49,444 bases of DNA from Candidatus Schekmanbacteria bacterium (lineage in GTDB: Bacteria > SZUA-182), in NCBI GenBank assembly GCA_016235675.1, contig JACRJN010000069.1, positions 1-49,444 of the forward strand, written 5' to 3'. Below the pieces are notes generated by a model. It searched no databases, was not told where the DNA came from, and saw only the letters and a list, made by a program, of their open reading frames with translations. Positions 24,829-33,565 of this stretch are shown here, one piece after another (position 1 is the stretch's first letter; the number at the start of each line of letters is the position of its first letter). A program made the translations under genes and the position numbers.

Positions 24829-26142
24829 CTAAGGTTTGAACGGCCAAAAGCACCCGAAAAACGATTTTGAGGGTGCGGGAAGATTTAGCAACTCCTGAGA
24901 CTGATGCAGCAAAACCTCCGGTAAAATTTCCGGCTCCTTGATTTCTTTTCTGAAGGGCGGCAATTCCACCACTTCCGGATTAAGCGGCAGATCCTCGGCA
25001 GGAACACGTTTTATCGTGGAATATCGATCCAGATCAATCCAGCCGCCGATTTTATTGCCCCCGGCGGAGTAAGTGGACTCCCGAAGACTAAGCGCACCCG
25101 GCCCAAGCCCTGAATATTTATGTGGATCGGAAACATCCAGTTTGGCGCTTTCCAACAAATCGCCCTCCATTATAATCTGATTCAGATTCAACCGGCTGAA
25201 AATTTCATTGCGCAAGACCGTGGCCTGAGAGGCGTTTAACTCAAGCGCAACCGATATTCCCGAAGCGATCTGGTTGAAAGCGATATAGGCTTTGGAACCG
25301 CGTTTAATGGTTACCCCGTCGGCCGCGTTATCCACAATCTTATTTTCAATAATCCAGGCTTCCGAATTTTCATCTACACTAATCCCAACCGTTGTATTGT
25401 CAATAATTTGATTCTTTCTGATGATGGCTTTGCCGCCCTTGACAACCGGCACGCCGGTTAGTTTGTTTCTATAAATCATATTCTCTACTATCACCGCCTT
25501 GGCGCTATCCTTGGAAGCCACCCCGACCCCGTTATTGAATATCCGGTTGTTCTCAATTAAAGGCGACGCATTATCCGTGCAGGCCACCCCGGCATTGGCA
25601 TTGCTGTAAATGTCGTTATCACGAATAATCGCCCTGGAGAACTCGCCCAGATTGGCGATTCCCGCTCCGCCGTTGCCGTATACCTTGTTGTGGACAATCA
25701 AGGGATTGGTCAAAAAGGTTTCCGAGTGAATGCCTATTCCGGTATAGCAGTTATCGCAAATCCAATTGTCCGTAATAAACGGCCCGCCCCTGGTGATCAT
25801 AATAGCGTGTCCGACCCCGGCACCCCTTGCCCCGGTAATGGTAAACCCTGTCAGCAGGCAATTACCGTCAATATCGATAATCGGATCGGGCGCTCCGTCT
25901 CTGTCATCGGTAAGAATGGTCACATCCGCCCCGGAACCTACCAGATTGCGCCCGTCCCTCAAGATAAGATTTTCGTAATATACCCCCGGTGCCACCTTGA
26001 TACTGTCCCCCCGATCCGCCAGATCGATAGCTTGCTGGATGGATTCATACTCCTGGGGGACATATAAAATTTTAGCTTCCAACGCCCCGCTGCATAAGAT
26101 AAGCGTTAAAGAGAGAAAAAATATTTTAAATTTTTCAAACAT
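24829..26142 (-). CDS. Exported right-handed beta-helix protein (NosD/pectate-lyase-like fold)
   Basis: 437 residues with signal peptide MFEKFKIFFLSLTLILCSGALEA. The N-terminal segment YESIQQAIDLADRGDSIKVAPGVYYENL is the standard entry of DUF1565/NosD-type parallel beta-helices. About ten coils of the form ENNRIFNNGVGV / IRKNQIIDNTTVGI follow to residue 330. The tail is proline-rich and not part of the helix. This fold binds or cleaves polysaccharide, but no catalytic set is identifiable. GAGGGGGAAAG precedes the start. It stands divergent to the type II secretion operon, so it is a plausible secretion substrate (inference). Confidence 0.8.
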   Translation of the reverse strand: MFEKFKIFFLSLTLILCSGALEAKILYVPQEYESIQQAIDLADRGDSIKVAPGVYYENLILRDGRNLVGSGADVTILTDDRDGAPDPIIDIDGNCLLTGFTITGARGAGVGHAIMITRGGPFITDNWICDNCYTGIGIHSETFLTNPLIVHNKVYGNGGAGIANLGEFSRAIIRDNDIYSNANAGVACTDNASPLIENNRIFNNGVGVASKDSAKAVIVENMIYRNKLTGVPVVKGGKAIIRKNQIIDNTTVGISVDENSEAWIIENKIVDNAADGVTIKRGSKAYIAFNQIASGISVALELNASQATVLRNEIFSRLNLNQIIMEGDLLESAKLDVSDPHKYSGLGPGALSLRESTYSAGGNKIGGWIDLDRYSTIKRVPAEDLPLNPEVVELPPFRKEIKEPEILPEVLLHQSQELLNLPAPSKSFFGCFWPFKP

Positions 26143-26155
26143 AATCTTTCCCCCT

Positions 26156-26301
26156 CAATGCTGTTGACTTAAGATGTTGGTGTTGTCATCCCCGAATGCC
26201 TTTATCGGGGATATGGTGTTGAATTTAAAACCAGATTCCCGATAAAGGCATTCGGGAATGACAAAATGGGAGTTGCGCAAACCCCTTAAGTCAACAGCAT
26301 T
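26156..26301. repeat. Composite palindromic repeat: family B core with TGTTGACTTAAG outer arms (copy B4)
   Basis: Outer arms CAATGCTGTTGACTTAAG and CTTAAGTCAACAGCATTG, the same as those of copy A3, enclose a family B core (GTCATCCCCGAATGCC ... GCATTCGGGAATGACA). It lies between the beta-helix gene and the gsp promoter. Confidence 0.8.
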
Positions 26302-26411
26302 GCCCCCCGCAGATAATCACCTTTGCATATAAAGTATCACTTATGAACTATAATTTCAAGCCGTTATTCCCGTTAAAAAATCATTCTCCCGATTAAACTT
26401 CTGGAAATATC

Positions 26412-26440
26412 TTGAGTTATCAATTAACAAATGTTATATT
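26412..26440 (+). promoter_or_regulatory. Candidate promoter of the gsp operon
   Basis: TTGAGT (26412-26417), a 17-bp spacer and TATATT (26435-26440), about 80 bp before gspG. A G-run/C-run hairpin (GGGGGG ... GGCCCCC, 26466-26491) lies in the predicted leader and could act as an attenuator. Confidence 0.5.
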
Positions 26441-26522
26441 TAAAAGTAAGTGGAAAAATATATTCGGGCCGGGGGGGAAAAAGGCCCCCAGACTATCGTT
26501 TACATTAAGGAGTTAACACCAT

Positions 26523-26966
26523 ATGCCGCGTAATAAAAGCCTTAAACGGTTGGAAAACCACCAAGGTTTTACTTTGATCGAATTATTGGTGGTTATGATT
26601 ATCATCGGCCTGTTAGCCGCCCTGGTAGGCCCTAAAATGTTCGGCAAGGTAGGAAAATCCCGGCAGCAGGCGGCCAAAGCTCAAATAGAACTTTTCGGGA
26701 CGGCGCTGGATGCTTTCCGTCTTGACACAGGCCGTTATCCCACTGCTGCCGAGGGGTTGGAAGCCTTGCGTAACGAGGGCGGGATAAACAATTGGGACGG
26801 CCCTTATTTACCCAAGGAAATCCCCAAAGACCCATGGAACAATGCTTATGTATACACCTCTCCCGGTTCCCATGGCGATTACGATTTGCAATCTTACGGT
26901 CGTGACGGGGCTGCCGGCGGAGAGGGAGAGGATCAGGATGTCAACAGTTGGTCATCCCTGGAATGA
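26523..26966 (+). CDS. gspG: Type II secretion major pseudopilin GspG
   Basis: 147 residues. The class III prepilin site is QGFTLIELLVVMIIIGLLAALVGP, with cleavage after the Gly and Glu5 present. The C-terminal region (YLPKEIPKDPWNNAYVYTSPGSHGDYDLQSYGRDG) is diagnostic for GspG, including the calcium-binding loop. GspG polymerises into the periplasmic pseudopilus. AAGGAG precedes the ATG. It is first in the order G-H-I-J-K-L-M-C-D and overlaps gspH by 29 bp. Confidence 0.95.
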   Translation: MPRNKSLKRLENHQGFTLIELLVVMIIIGLLAALVGPKMFGKVGKSRQQAAKAQIELFGTALDAFRLDTGRYPTAAEGLEALRNEGGINNWDGPYLPKEIPKDPWNNAYVYTSPGSHGDYDLQSYGRDGAAGGEGEDQDVNSWSSLE

Positions 26967-27417
26967 CAGAGGCCTTACCCTCGTGGAAATGATCATTGTC
27001 ATGATCATTGCAGGACTGCTTGCCGCTTTGGCCGCCCCCCGCATAGGCAGCAGCCTGTCTAATCTGCGTCTGAATACCAGCGCTCGTCATTTAGCCGCCG
27101 TTTTGCGCAATACCCGCTCCAAAGCCATCGCTGACAAAAAAACTTATCCGGTAGTCTTTGCCCCGGAAGGGAATAAATACAGTTACCCTGGCGACGCAAA
27201 AGAAAAGGAGGTCATTTTACCGGAAGACGTGCAAATTAAAGAGCTTAGGGATGAGGAAGGCGAGGATATTGCCGAAGCCGGCCAGATATTATTTTTCCCC
27301 AAGGGAAATTCCAGCGGCGGCAGGGTAACCATGACCAATGAGAAAGAACAGGTGTTTTATATTAAAGTGGAAACCATCAGCGGGCGGGTCAGGATTCTGC
27401 GGGATGAGGATGAGTGA
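26938..27417 (+). CDS. gspH: Type II secretion minor pseudopilin GspH
   Basis: 159 residues from ATG 26938. The ORF track begins 96 bp earlier, inside gspG, but the prepilin peptide must lie close to the start: MSTVGHPWNDRGLTLVEMIIVMIIAGL. A GAGAGGATCAGG ribosome site is inside gspG. The fold after the helix (LAAVLRNTRSKAIADKK, then beta strands) fits GspH. It sits at or near the pseudopilus tip. The 29-bp overlap with gspG suggests translational coupling. Confidence 0.9.
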   Translation: MSTVGHPWNDRGLTLVEMIIVMIIAGLLAALAAPRIGSSLSNLRLNTSARHLAAVLRNTRSKAIADKKTYPVVFAPEGNKYSYPGDAKEKEVILPEDVQIKELRDEEGEDIAEAGQILFFPKGNSSGGRVTMTNEKEQVFYIKVETISGRVRILRDEDE

Positions 27418-27420
27418 ACA

Positions 27421-27541
27421 AATAATTATGTTCACACAAAGACACAGAGACACAAAGAATAAAAGATAAAGATGGAAGGATGAAGTTTTTTGTTGTCTCA
27501 GCTTTTTCTCTGTGGCTTTGTGACTTTGTGTGAAAAAATAA
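27421..27541. repeat. Palindromic repeat between gspH and gspI
   Basis: Arms TTCACACAAAGACACAGAGA and TCTCTGTGGCTTTGTGACTT (continuing TGTGTGAA) pair imperfectly across about 60 bp. It fills the whole spacer, so the gspI ribosome site falls in the repeat. It resembles, but is not the same as, the CACGAAG repeat at 43.7 kb. Confidence 0.7.
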
Positions 27542-27542
27542 T

Positions 27543-27986
27543 ATGTTTAAACTTCTAAAACAAAAATCCGGCTTTACACTGCTTGAGGTCACGTTAGCTT
27601 TGACTATTTTAAGCATCGGTCTGGGGATATGCTTGCAGCTTTTTTCCGGCAGCCTCCAGGCAGTGCAGAAATCGGAAAAATATACCGATGCCGTTTTTTT
27701 AGCCCAAAGCAAGATGGAAGAATGGACGCTGAAAGATCCCTTGGAAGAAGTGGCGGAAAGCGGCGATTTCGGCAGCGATTATAGCGATTTTTCCTGGCAT
27801 GTTGAAGTGTCGCCCTATCAATACGCCGAAGAACCTATTTCCGGGCAGGTAAACAATGACTCAAAGGTTTCCATCAATATGATGCAGATAAAAGTCAGGG
27901 TCAGTTGGCAAGAGGGGGAAAAGGAACACGGGCTGGAATTAATATCTTTACGCACCTGCCTGGAAAAAGAGGCGGCTTTTCTTTAA
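27543..27986 (+). CDS. gspI: Type II secretion minor pseudopilin GspI
   Basis: 147 residues. The prepilin segment is SGFTLLEVTLALTILSIGLGICLQLFSG, followed by AQSKMEEW, the usual GspI helix sequence. The C-terminal domain is short. GspI nucleates the tip complex with GspJ and GspK. The start codon directly follows a palindromic repeat, and no good Shine-Dalgarno sequence is visible. Confidence 0.9.
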   Translation: MFKLLKQKSGFTLLEVTLALTILSIGLGICLQLFSGSLQAVQKSEKYTDAVFLAQSKMEEWTLKDPLEEVAESGDFGSDYSDFSWHVEVSPYQYAEEPISGQVNNDSKVSINMMQIKVRVSWQEGEKEHGLELISLRTCLEKEAAFL

Positions 27987-27992
27987 TGATTA

Positions 27993-28122
27993 AGGTAGTT
28001 GCAAAAGTATCTGTCATCCCCGAATGTCTTTATCGGGGATATGGTTTTTCAAGCAGTTAAAACCAGATTCCCGCTCAAAATCGTTGCGGGAATGACACTT
28101 CGGGGGACTTTTGCAACTACCT
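27993..28122. repeat. Palindromic repeat, family B (copy B5)
   Basis: Perfect 16-bp outer arms AGGTAGTTGCAAAAGT and ACTTTTGCAACTACCT enclose a family B core (TGTCATCCCCGAATG ... CGGGAATGACA). It fills the gspI-gspJ spacer. These outer arms were not seen elsewhere in the window. Confidence 0.8.
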
Positions 28123-28151
28123 CTAATCCTCTTTGAATTAGGAATCGTAAT

Positions 28152-28910
28152 GTGAAAACTTCTGCCAAATATCACAACCCCCAAGGCTTCACCTTACTGG
28201 AATTAATCATCGCTATGACCATTTTAGGCCTGATGATGGCGGTAATCATGGGGGGATTTCATTTGGGCATACGGGCATGGGAAAAAGGGGAGGCCAAAGC
28301 CGAGCACAACCAAAAATTACGGGTGGTTTTGGATAATATGCTGGAAGAAATTCGCTCCGCCCATTCTCTATTTATACAAAGTGACGAAAAAGTTAAATAT
28401 CATGCTTTCTGGGGGGAGAATGACCGCATCAAATTCATAACCACCGCCTCCGGTTTACAGGGTGAAGCCAATATTTCCTATACCAGAGCGGTAACTTATT
28501 ATGTATCGTCCGGAACCGGTCTGGTTATGAAGGAAACAGCCTGTTTAGGCGGCGATTGTTTTGAGGATTTGGAAAGCCGGGACGAGGTAGTCTTAGACCC
28601 CAACGTAAGCAGTATTCAATTTCAATATTGCTATATTCCCGAACCGAAAAAAGGTGAAGAGAAAGCCACTCAGTCCCAGGCAGAATGCGTATCCGTTTGG
28701 GATCCGACGGAAAAAGAATCCATCAATTTCGAAAAACAGGAAGCCGCGCCGGCAGAAGAAGAACCGGCAGGGCCACCGGTACAAAAATTGCCTAATTGGG
28801 TGGAAGTTACCATATCCTTAGAGTTCGAGGATGAAAATAAATCCCGTGAATTGCCGACCTTGAAAATACCGATTTATTTGGGAAAGGAAACAGCGGCGCC
28901 CAAGGAGTGA
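28152..28910 (+). CDS. gspJ: Type II secretion minor pseudopilin GspJ
   Basis: 252 residues from GTG 28152. The prepilin site QGFTLLELIIAMTILGLMMAVIMGGFHLGIRAWEKGE matches GspJ, including the RAWEKG after the helix. The C-terminal part has an acidic Glu/Ala/Pro insertion (EAAPAEEEPAGPPVQKLP) before the last strand. GspJ sits in the tip complex between GspI and GspK. It is slightly longer than usual because of that insertion. Confidence 0.9.
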   Translation: MKTSAKYHNPQGFTLLELIIAMTILGLMMAVIMGGFHLGIRAWEKGEAKAEHNQKLRVVLDNMLEEIRSAHSLFIQSDEKVKYHAFWGENDRIKFITTASGLQGEANISYTRAVTYYVSSGTGLVMKETACLGGDCFEDLESRDEVVLDPNVSSIQFQYCYIPEPKKGEEKATQSQAECVSVWDPTEKESINFEKQEAAPAEEEPAGPPVQKLPNWVEVTISLEFEDENKSRELPTLKIPIYLGKETAAPKE

Positions 28911-28932
28911 TACCAATCCGCTTTCATAAATT

Positions 28933-29001
28933 GGAGATTGGCGTCAGGAGGTAACTCCTGACGCCACGAGCGTTGTGCTGTCAGGAATTACCTCCTGACA
29001 G
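28933..29001. repeat. Tandem palindromes, family H (copy H2)
   Basis: Two hairpins in a row: GGCGTCAGGAG with CTCCTGACGCC, and CTGTCAGGA with TCCTGACAG. They are related to the palindrome at 11499-11531. They lie right after gspJ. Confidence 0.6.
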
Positions 29002-29007
29002 TAAAAT

Positions 29008-29098
29008 TGTAGGGTGGGCTGTGCCCACCATTAAGCAATGGGGATTTTTAAAGTACTCGTGAGTTTGATTTAATGGTGGGCGCAGCCCACCCTACAAA
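29008..29098. repeat. Palindromic repeat, family D (copy D2)
   Basis: Terminal arms TGTAGGGTGGGCTGTGCCC and GGGCGCAGCCCACCCTACA around about 50 bp. It ends 10 bp before the gspK ATG, so it has displaced any normal ribosome site. Confidence 0.8.
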
Positions 29099-29107
29099 TT
29101 GAAATAT

Positions 29108-30172
29108 ATGACAGAAGAAAAAGTCAAATTACTATTTAATAACAGTACTCAACCCCAACAACGCGGCGTAGCCTTAATGCTGGTACTCTGGGTAATGGCC
29201 ATATTAAGCATTATCGTGGCGGAGTTTGCCTTCTCCATGCGCACCGAATTGAAAATCGCCGGTAATTATAAAGAGGAAGCGGAAAATTACTACCGTGCCC
29301 AGGCCGCCATCCAGCAAGCCCTGACGGAGATCCTGCATCCGGATGTAGCCTATCATTATGTCGATGGCGGAAAGCTGATTTTCGGCAAAAAGGAGCAGAC
29401 TCTCGAAGGGGAAGCCCCCGCTCAAAAGGCGGAAACTGAAAACACCGTACCGCAACGAGGTAAATTACCCTTAAATAACGGCTTTTTTTCTTACAAAATA
29501 GAGGACGAAGAGGGGAAAATCTATCTGAATCGCTTTGCCATAGATAATGAACCCAACCGCCAGATTCTTTCCCGCCTGCTGGAAATGGGGGGAAACGTTA
29601 CCGATGAAGCCGAGCGGGAGACGATCATTGATTCCATCATGGATTGGCTGGACAAGGATGATCTGCACAAAATTAACGGTGCCGAAGACGATTACTATAA
29701 GGGACTAGACCCGCCCTATGAATGTAAAGACGGCCCCTTCGATACGGTGGAAGAGCTTTTGCTGGTGAAAGGCATGACCCCGCAAATATTATTCGGCACT
29801 ACAGACGAACAGGGCACCACCTCCGGCGGCATCGCCAAATATCTCACGGTATGGGGCACTAATCGCTTTAATCCCTATACCGCCGATGAAACCACCCGTG
29901 TTATCATGTTCGGGGAGGAACAGGCGGCGGCCATGGAATTATATGACGAAAACGGCAAGCCTAAAAACCGTGTCTTTTCCACCCGCTTTTCCATTATCGG
30001 TCGAGGCTATCCCCAAACCGGAGCAGGGCAAAGAATGGTCAAGGCCGTGGTAGTGCTCAACCGTAAAAACGGTGTTCCATCGGCACGGATAATGCATTGG
30101 AATGATAATCTGATAGGGTATCCCTGGGACGACAACCAAAAACAAAATCAACCAGATAGAGCGGAAAACTGA
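29108..30172 (+). CDS. gspK: Type II secretion minor pseudopilin GspK
   Basis: 354 residues from ATG 29108; the ORF track starts 3 codons earlier at TTG 29099. The N-terminus RGVALMLVLWVMAILSIIVAEFAFSMRTEL is the GspK type: there is no Glu at +5 of the mature pilin, as expected for the tip subunit. The large globular part includes IEDEEGKIYLNRFA and a SAM-like region (DSIMDWLDKDDLHKINGAEDDYY) typical of GspK. Neither start has a good ribosome site because a family D repeat abuts it. It overlaps gspL by 1 bp (TGATG). Confidence 0.9.
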   Translation: MTEEKVKLLFNNSTQPQQRGVALMLVLWVMAILSIIVAEFAFSMRTELKIAGNYKEEAENYYRAQAAIQQALTEILHPDVAYHYVDGGKLIFGKKEQTLEGEAPAQKAETENTVPQRGKLPLNNGFFSYKIEDEEGKIYLNRFAIDNEPNRQILSRLLEMGGNVTDEAERETIIDSIMDWLDKDDLHKINGAEDDYYKGLDPPYECKDGPFDTVEELLLVKGMTPQILFGTTDEQGTTSGGIAKYLTVWGTNRFNPYTADETTRVIMFGEEQAAAMELYDENGKPKNRVFSTRFSIIGRGYPQTGAGQRMVKAVVVLNRKNGVPSARIMHWNDNLIGYPWDDNQKQNQPDRAEN

Positions 30173-31704
30173 TGTTCGCCACCAATCGCAGTCTTGGCAT
30201 AGACTTAAAAGACAACAGATTACGCCTGGCTTATTTAGCTGCTTACGGCAAGAAAATCAAACTGCTCAACTATACCAGTCTGCCGCTGCCCCCGTTAAAT
30301 GACGGGACTTTATCCGAATATGAAACCGCCTTCGTGGAAAGCCTGCGTAATTTTATCGGCAAAAACCATATCAAACCCAAGCAGGTAATCATCGGTCTGC
30401 CTCAAAAAGATATAATATTCCGCAAGATAGAAATCCCGGCGGTCAAGCCTGAGGAAATCAACCAGATTCTGGAATTTGAAAAACTGCGCCATATCCCTTT
30501 TGTCGACGGCGAAGTGAATTTCGATTATCAGATCATACGCCGAAAAGAACCGAATAAACTGGAACTGATATTAGCAGCGGCCAAAAAAGAACGCATCGCT
30601 TATCTGCTTTCATTATTTAAAAGCGCCGGACTAAGTTACAACCGGCTGGAATTGACCACCTTTGCGTTGTTTGTTGGGCTTCATCCGCAGCTAAACCAGA
30701 TCGAAAATTATGTTATCATCGATGTGGGCCTGGAAGAAATAGAATTCGCGCTGATTCAAAATAACAAATTCGTCTTCTCCCATAGCGCCGACAAAAACAC
30801 CCCGCCTATCGCCCGCCTGATAAAGATTGAAGCCGACACGGAAAATCTGGAAAAAATTCAAGCACCGATGGACGAAGAAATCCGCATTTTAGCGGATAAA
30901 ATCAGCGAGGAAACACGGTTGCTGTTAACCGGCTGGCAGCAAAACAACAAAGATTTGTCCGTTCAGAATCTTTTTATCAGCGGCGCCGGGGCTAAAACCT
31001 TATTGGCCGATTACCTGGAAGCCTGTCTTGGAATCGCAGCTAAAATCTGGGATCCGGCGCTGGGAATAAACGCCGACGGAATAAAGCTGCCGCCGGAAGG
31101 GGCTGCCGCCGTGGGTTTGGCTCTGGAAGGGATGCCCGAATCCGTTCATGGGTTGAATCTTCTCCCGCCCGAAGAACAAACGGTCAGGGAAGAAAACAGC
31201 GTGGTAGCTCCCATCGTATTGGGAGTTATATTAAGCCTGCTTTTGGCGACATTGGGCGCAAGTTATCTGATTAAGGAACGCCAGGAACTGGAGCGTACCA
31301 ACAAGCAAATCGCCGAACTGAAACCGCAATTAGCCGAGATTGAAAAACTGACGACGCGCTACCGGCAATTTGAAGAACAAAAGGGAAATCTGCTGAAGCT
31401 AACCCATAAAACTTTGTCGGTTTTGGAGGTATTGAAGGAATTGACCATCAAATTGCCGACCGACGTCTGGCTGGATAATTTCAAAATGACCCATAAAGAG
31501 GTGGAAATCGCAGGCTATGCCGAATCCGCTTCAAATTTAGTCCCCATGCTGGAAGCATCCAGGCTTTTTCGTGATGTGCAATTTACCTCAGCTATTACCA
31601 CCGGGGGAATCACGGATGAAGGCAAGGAAAAATTTAAGCTGAAAATACGCCTGGAAAGCCAAGAAGACAGCGAAGCAGAGGAAGAAAATGGCGCTGCAAG
31701 ATAG
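30172..31704 (+). CDS. gspL: Type II secretion inner-membrane protein GspL
   Basis: 510 residues. Residues 1 to about 330 form an actin-like cytoplasmic domain of the PilM/GspL type (SLGIDLKDNRLRLAYL, QVIIGLPQKDIIFRKIEIP), which would bind the GspE ATPase. A single membrane span (APIVLGVILSLLLATLGASYLI) lies at about 343-364. A coiled coil and a PilN-like periplasmic domain follow (PTDVWLDNFKMTHKEVEIAGYA). It thus looks like a PilM-PilN fusion, which is what GspL is. It overlaps gspM by 17 bp. Confidence 0.88.
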   Translation: MFATNRSLGIDLKDNRLRLAYLAAYGKKIKLLNYTSLPLPPLNDGTLSEYETAFVESLRNFIGKNHIKPKQVIIGLPQKDIIFRKIEIPAVKPEEINQILEFEKLRHIPFVDGEVNFDYQIIRRKEPNKLELILAAAKKERIAYLLSLFKSAGLSYNRLELTTFALFVGLHPQLNQIENYVIIDVGLEEIEFALIQNNKFVFSHSADKNTPPIARLIKIEADTENLEKIQAPMDEEIRILADKISEETRLLLTGWQQNNKDLSVQNLFISGAGAKTLLADYLEACLGIAAKIWDPALGINADGIKLPPEGAAAVGLALEGMPESVHGLNLLPPEEQTVREENSVVAPIVLGVILSLLLATLGASYLIKERQELERTNKQIAELKPQLAEIEKLTTRYRQFEEQKGNLLKLTHKTLSVLEVLKELTIKLPTDVWLDNFKMTHKEVEIAGYAESASNLVPMLEASRLFRDVQFTSAITTGGITDEGKEKFKLKIRLESQEDSEAEEENGAAR

Positions 31705-32299
31705 AGAAAAAACCATTATCTGGATTGGCGGGGTGATAATTCTGCTGATTATCGCCTATCGCTGGGGCATTACTCCGGTAATGGAAAGTCAGGCCGGGGT
31801 AAGGGATAAACTGGCCGCCAACAGCTTAATATTAGCTAAAAGCAACAATAAGATAGCCCGGCAAAAAGAACTGGAAACCCAAATTAAAACAGTCAATGGG
31901 GAAATAACTTTGGCGGAAAAAAATTTACTTAAAGGGGAAACCCCGTCACTGGCGGCGGCTGAATTGCAAAAATTGTTGAAAAACATAACCAATAAAGAAA
32001 ATGTTAAAATCAGCAGCGAAAAAATAATCTCACCGCAGGACGCGGACGAATATCAAAAAATACCGGTGCAAATTGCACTCAATTGCCTGGTATCCGATTT
32101 GAGGAAGGTTCTGTTCCAAATTGAAAATTGCCCGACGGCTTTGATCGTCGCAGAAACCAAAATCAAGGTCAACGATGTGCGCAATCCCAGTAATGTGGAA
32201 GCCATGTTAACCGTTTTCGGGCTGATTAAGAATAAAATGCCGGAAGACGACGGGCAGCAGAAACAGGAAGCGCCGGCGTCTAATGGTAAGCGTTCATAA
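31688..32299 (+). CDS. gspM: Type II secretion inner-membrane protein GspM (PilO-like)
   Basis: 203 residues. One N-terminal membrane span (TIIWIGGVIILLIIAYRWGI) is followed by a coiled coil and a small periplasmic domain (ISSEKIISPQDADEYQKIPVQIALNCLVSDLRKVL) with the ferredoxin-like pattern of PilO/GspM. It would pair with GspL. The start lies inside gspL. The last 30 residues are polar and not conserved in type. Confidence 0.8.
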   Translation: MALQDREKTIIWIGGVIILLIIAYRWGITPVMESQAGVRDKLAANSLILAKSNNKIARQKELETQIKTVNGEITLAEKNLLKGETPSLAAAELQKLLKNITNKENVKISSEKIISPQDADEYQKIPVQIALNCLVSDLRKVLFQIENCPTALIVAETKIKVNDVRNPSNVEAMLTVFGLIKNKMPEDDGQQKQEAPASNGKRS

Positions 32300-32307
32300 A
32301 ATATGAT

Positions 32308-32563
32308 TTTTATAGGCTTCAGGCTTTAGGGTCTGTGCCGGAACTGTTCATTTTGCATCAAACTCCCGATACCGTCATTGCGAACGACGAAGGAGTGAAG
32401 CAATCTCAATAAGATACAGGGATTGCTTCGCTTCGCTCGCAATGACTTTTTAGGTAAAATGTGACTTTTGATAGTTGCGGCACAGTCGCTTTAGGCTACG
32501 GGCTTAAGAAAATGCAAAAAATTTTAACCCGGAGCCTGAAGCCCGGAGCCCGAAGCCTATAAA
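32308..32563. repeat. Family F repeat (copy F2) interrupted by a family A element (copy A6)
   Basis: The outer parts TATAGGCTTCAGGC and GCCCGAAGCCTATA belong to family F. Inside lies an element with arms CTGTGCCGGAACT and AGTTGCGGCACAG (imperfect) and a family A core (GTCATTGCGAACGACG ... CTCGCAATGAC). GCTTTAGG occurs on both sides of the inner element (32323-32330 and 32488-32495), as expected for an 8-bp target duplication. Confidence 0.75.
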
Positions 32564-32579
32564 ACAACAGGTATAACTT

Positions 32580-33323
32580 GTGCGTAAAACCATTATCAAT
32601 ATATTATTACTGGCTTGCATAGCCTACCTGGGATTTTACCTGAAAAAATTCTGGGAAGTACCCTATCAAGGGGAGCAGACTGTCCTGGCGCAAGCCAAAC
32701 CCAGACAAAATAAAGCTCAGGAAGATAATGAAACCGGCAAAAGGCAGGCAAGTTTAGCGGATTATAAGATTATCGGGGAACGGAATTTGTTCAGACCTGA
32801 TCGGCGGGAATGGACTCCACCACCACCACCACCACCGCCGCCACCAAAACCGGCCGCGCCGGAGCCGCCTCCACCGCCACCGCCGTCACCACCACCGTCC
32901 TATCCGGATCCGATATTAATTGGTATAATTGACGATAATGGCGAAAATGCAGCTCTGATGCGCGGTCACAAGCGGGAGGAGATCAGTTCGCCGCATCAAC
33001 AACAGGTGCGGGGATTTAATCGCTATGCGCCTCCGACGCGTTATAGGATAATAGAGGAACCGATGGGACGTTTTCACGTCGGCGATATTATTTCGGAGGC
33101 GAAAATCGTTAAGATCGATTCCGATCGGGTGGTGTTGGAACGCGAGGGCAAGGTATTTCAGGTCTTGCTGCGTATCACCAAAAAAGGTAGCAGCTCGTCA
33201 AGCCCCGGCCACAGCGGTTTTGTGCCGCCTCCGCAGCCCGGAGGCGATATGGATGCTCCCGATGAAAATCAACAAGACCCGTTCATGATGAGAAGACGCC
33301 CGATACCCCCGCGGATGAGGTAG
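32580..33323 (+). CDS. gspC: Type II secretion GspC-like protein with polyproline linker
   Basis: 247 residues from GTG 32580. An N-terminal membrane span (TIINILLLACIAYLGFYL) is followed by ADYKIIGERNLFRPDRREW, the hallmark of the GspC/PilP family that links inner-membrane parts to the secretin. Two proline runs (up to ten Pro in a row) separate it from a small beta domain (ILIGIIDDNGENAALM ... FHVGDIISEAKIVKIDSDRVVLEREG), the homology region that contacts GspD. There is no PDZ domain. The C-terminus is Ser/Gly/Pro rich. It lies directly before gspD, as in many gsp loci. Confidence 0.82.
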   Translation: MRKTIINILLLACIAYLGFYLKKFWEVPYQGEQTVLAQAKPRQNKAQEDNETGKRQASLADYKIIGERNLFRPDRREWTPPPPPPPPPPKPAAPEPPPPPPPSPPPSYPDPILIGIIDDNGENAALMRGHKREEISSPHQQQVRGFNRYAPPTRYRIIEEPMGRFHVGDIISEAKIVKIDSDRVVLEREGKVFQVLLRITKKGSSSSSPGHSGFVPPPQPGGDMDAPDENQQDPFMMRRRPIPPRMR

Positions 33324-33332
33324 CTTGTTACT

Positions 33333-33420
33333 TGATGTTTCGGCGTGTCCTCACGCCGAAACAATAAAAGGGGAACGTTACCCCTCGATAGTTTCGGTGT
33401 GGGGACACACCGAAACATCA
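33333..33420. repeat. Palindromic repeat, family E (copy E1)
   Basis: TGATGTTTCGGCGTGTCC ... GGACACACCGAAACATCA arms with a shorter CGCCGAAAC/GTTTCGG pair and an AGGGGAACGTTACCCCT stem inside. A second copy at 35629-35714 has the interior inverted. Confidence 0.75.
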
Positions 33421-33442
33421 AATGAAATTATACAAAAGCGAC

Positions 33443-33510
33443 GTAGCGACGTAGTCCCAGCCCTTTAGGGCTGAATTTCCAGGGCTAAAGCCCTGGCACT
33501 ACGACTACGA
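33443..33510. repeat. Short palindromic element related to family C ends
   Basis: AGCCCTTTAGGGCT and CCAGGGCTAAAGCCCTGG hairpins framed by CGTAGTCCC and CACTACGACTACG. It is similar to the element at 17712-17774. It lies about 55 bp upstream of gspD. Confidence 0.65.
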
Positions 33511-33565
33511 GTACAACGGGGGAATATTTTTTGACAAAACCAAGGTTAGCAGGAGATTTATAAGT

